From Vibrio injensis (GTDB lineage: Bacteria > Pseudomonadota > Gammaproteobacteria > Enterobacterales > Vibrionaceae), in contig NZ_BDJF01000027.1 in the NCBI RefSeq assembly GCF_001895205.1, forward strand, positions 62,001-126,000: a stretch of DNA of 64,000 bases, in the 5' to 3' direction. The notes below the pieces were generated by a model that was not told where the DNA came from, ran no database searches, and was given only the letters and a program-made list of their open reading frames with translations. This document shows positions 56,735-64,000 of this stretch, piece by piece (the first letter of the stretch is position 1; each line of letters starts with the position of its first letter). Made by a program: the position numbers and the translations under genes.

Positions 56735-56754
56735 AACTCCAATCACTTGGAGTT
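56735..56754. repeat. Small palindromic element, possible ERIC remnant
   Basis: AACTCCAA and TTGGAGTT pair around TCAC. The right arm reads CACTTGGAGTTGCA, like the left end of the ERIC copies in this window. It follows the NYN gene start in a 298-base gap without genes. Confidence 0.35.
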
Positions 56755-56972
56755 GCAAAAAAGATGAGAGCAAATTATCGCACTCACCCTTCTACGAATG
56801 ATGCAAACTTTACCACAGCAAACGAAGTTTACTGACATAAAATAAGCAACTATTTTAGTATTTTAAACAGCATAAAAATTTATAAATTTGACTTTAAAAC
56901 AAAATTGTCGCTATTATCTGCATCGAAAAATGATTTGTACTCTAATCATTTATTTACCTTTTGACGTATTCA

Positions 56973-56998
56973 TCACTGGTCTACACGTAGACGAGTGA
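56973..56998. promoter_or_regulatory. Long dyad directly before the BCCT gene
   Basis: TCACT-G-GTCTAC, AC, GTAGAC-G-AGTGA is symmetrical apart from one G/G mismatch. Its right arm forms the GAGTGA sequence next to the ATG at 57002. It is either an operator or an RNA hairpin covering the ribosome-binding site. Confidence 0.5.
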
Positions 56999-57001
56999 CG
57001 A

Positions 57002-58609
57002 ATGCGAAGAACATGTTTGAGTCATCGTATGCAAAACACATTAAAAAAATACAGTATTGAAACAACCGATTATCATGTCGGTAGGGATAATGTACAAAAA
57101 TGGGGATTTGATGTTCATAATCCCGTCTTCGGTATCAGTGCCGGATTCATTCTACTATTCCTTCTCTCCATTATCTGGGTCGGCCCTGAGATTGCTAAAT
57201 CCGCACTCGACACACTTAAAAATGGCATTATTGAACAATTTGATGCCTATTTCATGTGGATAACCAATTTCTTCCTTCTCTTTGCTATGGGATTAATGAT
57301 CTCTCCTTTAGGTAAAATTCGCCTTGGTGGACGAGACGCAACCCCTGATCATTCTAGAATATCTTGGCTATCGATGCTTTTTGCCGCAGGTATGGGCATT
57401 GGTTTATTATTTTGGAGTGTCGCCGAGCCAACCGCTTACTATACCAATTGGTGGGGAACGCCCTTTAATGTCGAGGCTTATACGCCAGAAGCAAAATCTC
57501 TTGCTATGGGCGCGACCCTATTTCATTGGGGAATACATGGTTGGGCGATTTATGCGATTGTCGCCTTAGCATTAGGCTTTTTCTCTTTTAATAAAGGTTT
57601 ACCACTTTCCATTCGCTCGGTCTTTTACCCTATTTTTGGTGACCGCGCATGGGGCTGGCTTGGTCATGTTATTGATATTATGGCCGTATTAGCCACTTTA
57701 TTTGGTTTAGCGACCTCGCTGGGTTTAGGGGCTCAGCAAGCCACTAGCGGTATTAATTACGTTTTTGGCACCCAAGGTGGGATCGGGATGCAATTTGCCG
57801 TGATTATCTTTGTGACCTTGATTGCGATCATTTCTGTCGTGCGTGGCATCAATGGTGGTGTCAAGGTATTGAGTAATATCAACATGGCTTTTGCTCTTGC
57901 TTTATTGATTTTTATTATCAGTGTCAGCTTTCATACCGCATTACAATCGATCCCTGCGACCTTCATGGCTTATATCGAAAACATTCTTCCCCTAAGTAAT
58001 CCTCACGGTCGTGATGATGAAATCTGGATGCATGGCTGGACAGTCTTCTACTGGGCTTGGTGGATCTCATGGTCACCATTTGTCGGTATGTTTATTGCGC
58101 GAGTATCAAGAGGCAGAACGGTCCGTGAATTTATTCTTGCGGTGATATTTATTCCAACCTTACTGATCATCGTTTGGATGTCCGTGTTCGGCGGTATTGC
58201 TTTAGATCAGGTTTCTAATAACATTGGTGCGCTGGGAGCACATGGGTTGACGGACATTTCGTTAACATTATTTCATGTCTACGAGCAGATACCATTGGGT
58301 AGCGCACTGTCGCTAATCTCGATTGTGCTGATCCTAATATTTTTCATTACTTCAGCCGATTCAGGCTCTCTGGTCATCGATAGTATTACCGCCGGAGGAA
58401 AAGTCGATGCTCCAGTATTACAACGTATCTTCTGGGCAACGGTAGGCGGTTCCATTGCTGCCGTACTACTCTGGGTTGGCGGCTCAGAAGCGCTACAAGC
58501 ACTGCAATCCGGCGTTGTCGCTACAGCCCTACCTTTTAGTTTTGTCTTGTTACTGATGTGCGTAAGCTTAATCCAAGGCTTAAGAACCGAGCAAGGGCTT
58601 TACTCTTAA
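57002..58609 (+). CDS. BCCT-family betaine/choline/carnitine transporter
   Basis: This carrier of 535 residues (526 if the ATG at 57029 is used) has 12 likely membrane helices. The BCCT signature WTVFYWAWWISWSPFVGMFI and the substrate-site Trp/Gly segment AAGMGIGLLFWSVAEP are present. Members bring in glycine betaine, choline or other quaternary amines during osmotic stress. There are no long charged tails, so direct osmosensing is less obvious than in BetP. The substrate cannot be fixed from sequence. A dyad covers the start region. Confidence 0.92.
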   Translation: MRRTCLSHRMQNTLKKYSIETTDYHVGRDNVQKWGFDVHNPVFGISAGFILLFLLSIIWVGPEIAKSALDTLKNGIIEQFDAYFMWITNFFLLFAMGLMISPLGKIRLGGRDATPDHSRISWLSMLFAAGMGIGLLFWSVAEPTAYYTNWWGTPFNVEAYTPEAKSLAMGATLFHWGIHGWAIYAIVALALGFFSFNKGLPLSIRSVFYPIFGDRAWGWLGHVIDIMAVLATLFGLATSLGLGAQQATSGINYVFGTQGGIGMQFAVIIFVTLIAIISVVRGINGGVKVLSNINMAFALALLIFIISVSFHTALQSIPATFMAYIENILPLSNPHGRDDEIWMHGWTVFYWAWWISWSPFVGMFIARVSRGRTVREFILAVIFIPTLLIIVWMSVFGGIALDQVSNNIGALGAHGLTDISLTLFHVYEQIPLGSALSLISIVLILIFFITSADSGSLVIDSITAGGKVDAPVLQRIFWATVGGSIAAVLLWVGGSEALQALQSGVVATALPFSFVLLLMCVSLIQGLRTEQGLYS

Positions 58610-58626
58610 TCCATCTGATCAAAATA

Positions 58627-58662
58627 AAAAAAGCCAGCCACGATTAATGGGCTGGCTTTTTT
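58627..58662 (+). terminator. Terminator of the BCCT gene
   Basis: An A-run plus GCCAGCC pairs with GGCTGGC plus six Ts across a 10-base loop, 17 bases after the stop codon. Confidence 0.9.
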
Positions 58663-58753
58663 CTAATTGGAATACCCGCCCTCAATATCATTAAGTTAAA
58701 TAGAGAGATTAATATTGCGGCGATATAAATGAAAAATTAGAAACAACAGAGAC

Positions 58754-58778
58754 AAAAAAACCAGCATCTAGGCTGGTT
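58754..58778 (-). terminator. Terminator of the tRNA operon
   Basis: On the minus strand AACCAGC pairs with GCTGGTT, followed by a run of Ts (58754-58760), ten bases after the tRNA-Cys end. Confidence 0.85.
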
Positions 58779-58788
58779 ACTTAAAAAA

Positions 58789-58862
58789 TGGAGGCGCGTC
58801 CCGGAGTCGAACCGAGGTTCACGGATTTGCAATCCGCTGCATGGCCACTCTGCCAACGCGCC
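58789..58862 (-). tRNA. tRNA-Cys (GCA)
   Basis: On the minus strand the 74-base cloverleaf starts GGCGCGT, has the anticodon loop TTGCAAA (anticodon GCA), the T-loop GGTTCGACTCC, and ends with an encoded CCA. The acceptor stem GGCGCG/CGCGCC is fully paired. Confidence 0.97.
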
Positions 58863-58888
58863 TTTGTATCAGTATGTATCTTGGCTGA

Positions 58889-58975
58889 TGGTGCCCCGGG
58901 CCGGACTTGAACCGGCACGACTCGAAAGTCGAGGGATTTTAAATCCCTTGTGTCTACCAATTTCACCACCAGGGC
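58889..58975 (-). tRNA. tRNA-Leu (TAA)
   Basis: This 87-base minus-strand tRNA has the acceptor stem GCCCTGG/CCGGGGC, the D-loop with GGTAGACAC, the anticodon loop TTTAAAA (anticodon TAA), a long class II variable arm (TCGACTTTCGAGT), the T-loop GGTTCAAGTCC and encoded CCA. It is 26 bases upstream of tRNA-Cys, in one operon; the order Leu then Cys on the transcript is reversed relative to E. coli glyW-cysT-leuZ. Confidence 0.97.
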
Positions 58976-59038
58976 AACGCAAATTGCGGTATGGCAACAC
59001 CATCTGCTCTTTTGGGCTTTGCCCTGAGAACGAGGCGT

Positions 59039-59066
59039 ACTTTACCGCATTCCTCAGCAAGGTCAA
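59039..59066 (-). promoter_or_regulatory. Promoter of the tRNA-Leu/Cys operon
   Basis: On the minus strand TTGACC (59061-59066) and TAAAGT (59039-59044) are 16 bases apart. The GC-rich discriminator after the -10 (ACGCC) is typical of stringently controlled stable-RNA promoters. It lies about 64 bases before the tRNA-Leu start. Confidence 0.75.
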
Positions 59067-59326
59067 TAAAAAAATGTGATTTATCAATCAAGTGATCAAT
59101 AAATGAACCACGCCGTATAATAGACAACCGAACCGAACAAAGTTCAAACACCGAGTAGGCTTTATTCTCTAGATTGAGATTTTCAAATAACAGTAGGATT
59201 TCTGGATTACTTGATCAAGATGGGGCCAGCCGCATCATCGAAGCCTCTCAGCGTTTCTGACCTCGAGGTATTAGCCCATCAAATTGTTTTCATTTTTAGA
59301 CTGCCGAACTTTATTCTTTACCGCCA
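59067..59326. other. Gap between the tRNA promoter and the XRE gene
   Basis: No gene or clear motif is seen in this 260-base AT-rich stretch. A TTGATCAAG/CTTGATCAA type of repeat occurs twice (near 59086 and 59211), perhaps by chance. Confidence 0.3.
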
Positions 59327-59671
59327 TTAAGCATAATGAACATATTCGATAATGACTTGATTACCTTCTATCGACACATTCTGAATATCACCATCAATGA
59401 TCACTCGACTTTTGAGACTGATCACCTGCTTATCATAAGCAGATGCCGTTTTTAAGCTCGGTATCACCCTATGAGGCTCAAGGTGCAAATGCCGACAAAA
59501 TTGGCTAATGAAGCTCATCGATAGCGGTCTATCGCCCCGCAGCAATTGAGAAAACTCTATCTGAGTTAAGTTGAGTTGTTTCGCCATCTGCATCTGAGTT
59601 AAATGCATTTTCGCTTTTTGTGACATCCATACATTATACAAGGCTTGGCGATCTTCGGCGCTAAACTCCAT
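59327..59671 (-). CDS. Small XRE-type helix-turn-helix regulator
   Basis: This 114-residue protein carries an XRE/Cro helix-turn-helix at about 22-70 (LTQMQMAKQLNLTQIEFSQL and a following LLRGDRPLS), then a short beta-rich C-terminal part (VIIDGDIQNVSIEGNQVIIE). It is monocistronic. It may bind DNA as a dimer. No partner such as a toxin gene is next to it, so a stand-alone regulator is more likely than an antitoxin. Confidence 0.8.
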   Translation of the reverse strand: MEFSAEDRQALYNVWMSQKAKMHLTQMQMAKQLNLTQIEFSQLLRGDRPLSMSFISQFCRHLHLEPHRVIPSLKTASAYDKQVISLKSRVIIDGDIQNVSIEGNQVIIEYVHYA

Positions 59672-59800
59672 TTTTCATCCTTTAATGAGTGCAATAGATA
59701 ATACTTTACACAGGGTGACAAAAAGGACTCGTGATAATGTCAGTGGCAAGTTAAGGTCTGTTTAAATTTCGCTTGCTTAATATTGAATATTATTCAGCCG

Positions 59801-59823
59801 CCAGCATTTACTGAGCGCTGGCT
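59801..59823. other. Small hairpin upstream of the XRE gene
   Basis: GCCAGC and GCTGGC pair across an 11-base loop. It lies between the XRE gene and the ERIC element; its role is unclear. Confidence 0.3.
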
Positions 59824-59851
59824 AATCAAAAATGAGTAAGATATATAATCA

Positions 59852-59979
59852 ATATTCCCTTTCTACTTGACGCTGCAACGGTGTTGGCTAGGTCCGTTAT
59901 CCCAATCACATAGTCTGCCTATGCTCATAGGGCTGCATTCACTTACCGCCTACCTGCAACTTCAAATAATTTGGGTATC
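59852..59979 (-). repeat. ERIC-type repeat, full-length form
   Basis: Read on the minus strand it begins GATACCCAAATTATTTGAAG, contains GGTAGGCGGTAAGTGAATGC and GTGATTGGGATAACGGACC, and ends CAAGTAGAAAGGGAATAT. At about 128 bases it matches the standard ERIC length. It has the opposite orientation to the copies at 11122 and 13264 and sits downstream of the carboxypeptidase gene. Confidence 0.8.
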
Positions 59980-59982
59980 GAG

Positions 59983-60017
59983 TGTAACAGCAGAGAAAAT
60001 GTCTCTCTGCTGTTACA
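59983..60017 (-). terminator. Hairpin after the D,D-carboxypeptidase gene
   Basis: TGTAACAGCAGAGA and TCTCTGCTGTTACA form a perfect 14-bp stem with a 7-base loop, 17 bases past the stop codon. The U-run is missing, and the ERIC element begins right after. Confidence 0.65.
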
Positions 60018-60033
60018 TGATGAGAGAGGGGGC

Positions 60034-61200
60034 TTAGAACCAGCTAGCGAATAAACGCTTGATTCTATCGACTGTTCGCTTAAACCAACTGCCTTGCTCA
60101 ACGCTTTCTAAAGCAACCAAGGAAACCTCACCGACCTTGCGATCATCGACTTGGTATATCACTTTACCAACGATATCACCTTTTTGGATCGGAGCTTGTA
60201 AATCCTTATTCATCTCGATCAAGCCACTGAGTTTAGGTAACTCACCTTTAACGACGGTTAAATAAGTTGTCTCGGCAACCCCAACAGGCAACTGATCTTT
60301 TTTGCCCATCCACACCCTCGCCTGCTCAATCGGCTCTCCTGCTTGATGAGGCGCTATGGTTTCAAAGAAACGGAAGCCATAGCTTAGCAACTGCTTACTG
60401 TCGGCTTCTCGGCCTTTAGCGCTATTGGAACCCATAACGACAGAGATCAAACGCATGTTACCATTGGTCGCCGAGGTGGTTAGACTAAAACCAGCCCCGC
60501 TAGTGAACCCAGTCTTCATACCGTCAACATTCATGCTCCGATCACGCAATAAACCATTACGGTTATATTGAGTGATGCCATTATAAGTAAACGATGTTTC
60601 ACTGTAGAGCGGGTAAATTTCCGGTAGATCACGAATAATCGCTTGCGCCAGCTTAGCAATATCATAAGGCGTACTGTATAGACCTGAGCTGTCTAAGCCA
60701 TGAGGATTAGTAAACGCCGTATTGGTTAGTCCAAGTGTGGCTGCCCAAGAATTCATTAAATCAACAAACGCGTTTTCAGAGCCAGCGACGTGTTCTGCGA
60801 TAGCCACACTCGCATCATTACCAGATTGAACAATCAAGCCGCGATACAAATCCATCATATTGACTTTGGTACCGACCTCAATAAACATTTTTGAGGAATC
60901 GGGAAAGTTTCTTGCCCATGCTCTTTGGCTAATCACCACTTGATCATCAGGGCTAATGTTACCCCGCTTCATTTCTTGTCCGGCAACGTATGACGTCATC
61001 AGTTTCGTTAAACTCGCTGGATTCAATTTATTATGAGCATTATGTTCAACTAAAACCGTACCCGTATGGTAATCCATCAAGACATAACCTTTCGCAGAAA
61101 GCTGCGGAGGATTGGGTACCACAATCGGTGTTGCATTACTTACCAGGGGAATAAAAGACAAGCACGTCGCAGAAACGACAATAGACTTGATATTTTTCAT
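60034..61200 (-). CDS. D-alanyl-D-alanine carboxypeptidase, PBP5/6 family
   Basis: This low-molecular-mass penicillin-binding protein of 388 residues trims the terminal D-Ala from peptidoglycan pentapeptides. It has a signal peptide (about 1-24, ending SNA), the SxxK motif SLTK in ASLTKLMTSY, SGN in VQSGNDASVAIAEH, and KTG in DGMKTGFTSGAG. A C-terminal beta domain follows, and the last 15 residues (WFKRTVDRIKRLFASWF) form the amphipathic membrane anchor. The ATG at 61200 follows GGGATG; another ATG nine bases upstream is possible. It could be called dacA or dacC; synteny does not decide. Confidence 0.93.
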   Translation of the reverse strand: MKNIKSIVVSATCLSFIPLVSNATPIVVPNPPQLSAKGYVLMDYHTGTVLVEHNAHNKLNPASLTKLMTSYVAGQEMKRGNISPDDQVVISQRAWARNFPDSSKMFIEVGTKVNMMDLYRGLIVQSGNDASVAIAEHVAGSENAFVDLMNSWAATLGLTNTAFTNPHGLDSSGLYSTPYDIAKLAQAIIRDLPEIYPLYSETSFTYNGITQYNRNGLLRDRSMNVDGMKTGFTSGAGFSLTTSATNGNMRLISVVMGSNSAKGREADSKQLLSYGFRFFETIAPHQAGEPIEQARVWMGKKDQLPVGVAETTYLTVVKGELPKLSGLIEMNKDLQAPIQKGDIVGKVIYQVDDRKVGEVSLVALESVEQGSWFKRTVDRIKRLFASWF

Positions 61201-61380
61201 AACTCGCATCCCAAAATCAAAGAGAAAAATAGTATAACTAACTGACTAGATTACCCTGTTTTTCTTTACTCACTCTTACAGTAGTGTAAATGAACGTAAC
61301 AAGCCTTCCCATACTTAACCACTGGAAAAGCGAAAAGTGCCAATAATTCGTCTTTATCACTGAGAATGTGTGCGTTAGTT
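61201..61380 (-). promoter_or_regulatory. Upstream region of the D,D-carboxypeptidase gene
   Basis: The gap of about 180 bases between the speB terminator and the carboxypeptidase gene should contain its promoter. No distinct motif is seen. Confidence 0.3.
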
Positions 61381-61411
61381 AACAAAAAACCGAGCCTGAT
61401 GACTCGGTTTT
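61381..61411 (-). terminator. Terminator of the speA-speB operon
   Basis: On the minus strand AAAACCGAG pairs with CTCGGTTTT across an 8-base loop, running into TTGTT. It lies 22 bases after the speB stop. Confidence 0.88.
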
Positions 61412-61433
61412 AAAGTGGATACAGCCAAAAAAT

Positions 61434-62360
61434 TTAGGCTTTATTTTGATTGGCAGACCAAACGTACAGCAATTCTAGTGCGATGGTAGCGCCCGCTAAC
61501 GCGGTCATTTCACTTTGATCGTAGGCCGGAGCGACTTCAACCACATCCATCCCGACTAAGTTGATGCCTTTCAATGCGCGAATGATCTTCAAAATTTTAT
61601 CGGTGTTCAGTCCGCCACACACGGGTGTACCAGTACCTGGAGCAAACGCAGGATCGAGGCAATCGATATCAAAGGTTAAATATACCGGTTTGTCTGCAAT
61701 GATAGTGCGAATTTGTTGCACAATCTCTTCCACCGACATATCGTTGGCTTGCATCGCATTGATAACATTAAAACCATGCCCTTCTTGCTTATACTCAGTG
61801 CGAATACCGATTTGCACTGAATGTTTAGGGGAAATCAACCCCTCTTTCGGCGCATGATAAAACATCGTACCGTGATCGTAAGCACTACCATTGGCATAAG
61901 TATCGGTGTGTGCATCAAAATGAATCAGCGCCATTTCACCAAACTGTTTAGCATGAGCACGTAAAATCGGTAGCGTCACAAAGTGATCGCCGCCGAGTGC
62001 CAGTAAGGTTTTACCACTTTTGATAATTTCGCCCGCCGCCGCTTCAAGACGATAAGTAAAATCTTCCGCATCGCCGCAATCGAACACCAGATCACCAGCA
62101 TCAATCACTTTTGTCTGAGCAAATAAGTTGAAATCCCATGGGAATTTCTTTCCTTCCCAAGCAAGATTCACCGAAGCGCGACGAATAGCATCTGGCCCCA
62201 TACGAGCGCCAGAACGACCTGAAGTGGCCATATCTAAAGGCACACCCAGTACGACGACATCCGCATCGCTATCGATCGGGTTTCTCATATATGGACGACG
62301 GACAAAGGTCATCGCATTGGAGTAGAGTGAATAATCAGTTTTCGTAAACAAATCATTCAT
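61434..62360 (-). CDS. speB: Agmatinase
   Basis: This 308-residue ureohydrolase splits agmatine into putrescine and urea. The binuclear manganese site is visible as [17 protein letters not shown] and [40 protein letters not shown] is the substrate-loop region of the family. Its ATG lies directly after the speA stop codon (TAAATG), so the two are one transcript and act in sequence: arginine to agmatine to putrescine. Confidence 0.96.
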   Translation of the reverse strand: MNDLFTKTDYSLYSNAMTFVRRPYMRNPIDSDADVVVLGVPLDMATSGRSGARMGPDAIRRASVNLAWEGKKFPWDFNLFAQTKVIDAGDLVFDCGDAEDFTYRLEAAAGEIIKSGKTLLALGGDHFVTLPILRAHAKQFGEMALIHFDAHTDTYANGSAYDHGTMFYHAPKEGLISPKHSVQIGIRTEYKQEGHGFNVINAMQANDMSVEEIVQQIRTIIADKPVYLTFDIDCLDPAFAPGTGTPVCGGLNTDKILKIIRALKGINLVGMDVVEVAPAYDQSEMTALAGATIALELLYVWSANQNKA

Positions 62361-64000
62361 TTAAAAGTCCTCTAAATAAGTATAACCACTCAAGCCCTGC
62401 TCTAGCTCTGCTAAAACAATCGCTTGTTCTTCGGTCGCCACACGTTGGCTAACCAATTGACGATAATTGGCACGAATCGCATCAACATCGATATGCACAT
62501 AACGCATCATATCTTCTACGGTATCCCCTTCATTGATCGAGGTAATTTCCGCGTCTCCGTTATCAGTAATATTGACCACGACACTGTGGGTATCACCAAA
62601 CAAATTGTGCATATCACCCAAAATTTCCTGATAAGCACCCACTAAGAAAAAGCCCATCAAATAAGGCTTATCTTTTGACCAAGCTGGTACTGGAAGGGTG
62701 GTTTCAATCCCTTGCCCCTCGACATACTGTTCAATCGCACCATCTGAATCACAGGTGATGTCTAGCATGACAGCACGACGATCTTCAACATTATGTAAGT
62801 CTGATAAAGGAAGTACGGGGAACACTTGATCGATACCCCAGGCATCCGGTAATGATTGAAATAAAGAGAAGTTGACAAAGAATTTGTCGGCTAATCTTTC
62901 TTGCAACTCATCAAGTATTGGGCGATGGAAACGATTCTTAGTGCTCATTTTCAAGCGTAATTCATAGTAAATACGCAGTGAAAGCTGCTCAATCCATGCA
63001 CGATGTTGTAAGTTGATCACACCTGAAGCAAACAGAGTATGCGCTTCTGATAAATCACTTTGCGTATCATTATAAATTTCAATTAATGCACGCGCATCAG
63101 TACCTTCACGTAAGGTTTCCCAGCTACGCCACATATTTTGCATCAAAATTGGATCATCGGTTTCTGGTTCGCTGATCTGCTCAGGCATATACGCTTCAGT
63201 ACCAATAACATTGGTAATCAATACCGCATGGTGAGCAGTGATTGAGCGACCAGATTCAGAAATGATGATCGGTTTCGGTTGCTCATACAGATTACACATA
63301 TCGGCAACAACATTGACAATATTGCGAGCGTATTCTTGTAGACCATAGTTCATCGAGTTCGATGATTGGCTCCGTGTACCGTCATAATCTATCGCTAAAC
63401 CGCCACCGACATCAAAGTAATCAATCTTGGCACCAAGTTCTCTGAGTTCACAATAAAAACGAGCGGCTTCATTGACGCCATTACGTACGTCACGAATATT
63501 GGCCATTTGCGATCCCAAATGGAAATGCACTAACTGCAGAGCTTCAAGTTGGTCTTCAGCTCGTAGACGCTCAACCACCGTTAATACTTGTGAAGCTGCT
63601 AAACCGAACTTAGATTTTTCACCACCACTGGATTGCCATTTACCAGCGCCCTGCGACGCTAAACGAATGCGTAAGCCTAAGCGAGGTTTTACGCCAAGGC
63701 TTTTGGCTTCTTTTAGGATCAGATCGAGCTCGGAAAGCTTCTCCAAGACGATGAAGACTTTATGACCTAATTTCTCACCGATCAACGCAAGACGAATGTA
63801 TTCGCGATCTTTATAACCATTACAAACAATGACTGAACTGGCCTGTTGCGCCATCGCGAGTACGGCAAGAAGTTCTGGTTTACTGCCCGCTTCCAGACCA
63901 AGTTGCTTAGTTTCAAGTTCAGCTTGACTGGCGAGTATCTCATCCACCACTTCTTTTTGTTGGTTAACTTTAATCGGGTAAACCAACAAATATTTATTAG
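62361..64000 (-). CDS. speA: Biosynthetic arginine decarboxylase, 5' end cut by the window
   Basis: The frame is open to the last base of the window, so the N-terminal part (about 90 residues) is missing; about 546 residues are seen. This PLP enzyme of the alanine-racemase fold turns arginine into agmatine. It begins here with [18 protein letters not shown], where the Lys of VYPIKVN is the PLP lysine. Later come the PLP-phosphate motif [15 protein letters not shown], the active-site Cys region [13 protein letters not shown], and [20 protein letters not shown]. It feeds agmatine to SpeB. Confidence 0.95.
   Translation of the reverse strand, partial: NKYLLVYPIKVNQQKEVVDEILASQAELETKQLGLEAGSKPELLAVLAMAQQASSVIVCNGYKDREYIRLALIGEKLGHKVFIVLEKLSELDLILKEAKSLGVKPRLGLRIRLASQGAGKWQSSGGEKSKFGLAASQVLTVVERLRAEDQLEALQLVHFHLGSQMANIRDVRNGVNEAARFYCELRELGAKIDYFDVGGGLAIDYDGTRSQSSNSMNYGLQEYARNIVNVVADMCNLYEQPKPIIISESGRSITAHHAVLITNVIGTEAYMPEQISEPETDDPILMQNMWRSWETLREGTDARALIEIYNDTQSDLSEAHTLFASGVINLQHRAWIEQLSLRIYYELRLKMSTKNRFHRPILDELQERLADKFFVNFSLFQSLPDAWGIDQVFPVLPLSDLHNVEDRRAVMLDITCDSDGAIEQYVEGQGIETTLPVPAWSKDKPYLMGFFLVGAYQEILGDMHNLFGDTHSVVVNITDNGDAEITSINEGDTVEDMMRYVHIDVDAIRANYRQLVSQRVATEEQAIVLAELEQGLSGYTYLEDF

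Noticed and set aside
58781-59151. Several short frames across the tRNA genes
   Set aside because: They translate tRNA sequence and are not proteins.

Overview
The window reads as chromosomal DNA of a Vibrio species, most likely the smaller chromosome. This rests on gene content and order: luxP-luxQ beside GIY-YIG and YceH genes, glpKF next to glpABC, a second fabH beside trxC, vemP-secD2-secF2, glgC next to a large chitinase, class I HMG-CoA reductase beside modABC, and speBA resemble the gene set I recall from Vibrio cholerae chromosome II. That is recall, not an alignment. There is no sign of a phage, transposase, integron or CRISPR array. Three ERIC-type palindromic repeats are present.

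Layout. 1-2480: end of a fatty acid desaturase gene, then dcuC. 2498-6760: a zinc-acquisition locus (permease, binding protein, His-rich outer-membrane barrel and a divergent His-rich lipoprotein) around a near-ideal Zur operator; no ATPase gene is next to it. 7088-8790: a chemoreceptor. 8791-13380: an AT-rich accessory cassette with a PLP gamma-lyase, a 2-oxoglutarate/Fe(II) oxygenase, a small serine hydrolase and a sigma-54 activator without a sensor domain. A sigma-54-like promoter and an upstream dyad lie between hydrolase and activator. 13386-17500: secF2, secD2, the export-monitoring arrest peptide gene vemP and an SH3-like protein. 17698-26233: diguanylate cyclase, glgC, chitinase and a yqhC/yqhD pair. 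26383-31690: two small unknown ORFs, chaA, mgsA, pncA, helD. 31856-39168: a YccS-like protein, a small unknown protein, HMG-CoA reductase, modABC and a small barrel protein. 39229-45482: luxPQ (AI-2 quorum sensing), GIY-YIG, yceH, tmaR and small membrane proteins. 45527-52823: glycerol and glycerol-3-phosphate catabolism, glpFK opposite glpABC. 52877-58662: fabH2, trxC, an MFS carrier, DUF2986, NYN and BCCT genes. 58754-64000: tRNA-Cys and tRNA-Leu with their promoter and terminator, an XRE regulator, an ERIC element, a D,D-carboxypeptidase, and speB-speA (arginine to putrescine), the last cut by the window end.

How the parts work together. VemP should sense export failure by stalling its own ribosome and thereby open the secD2 ribosome-binding site. 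Zur should switch the divergent zinc genes on when zinc is scarce. GlpF, GlpK and GlpABC bring in, phosphorylate and oxidise glycerol. LuxP binds AI-2 and controls LuxQ. The least explained part is the gamma-lyase/oxygenase/hydrolase cassette and its private sigma-54 switch; it is my best candidate for an undescribed system.
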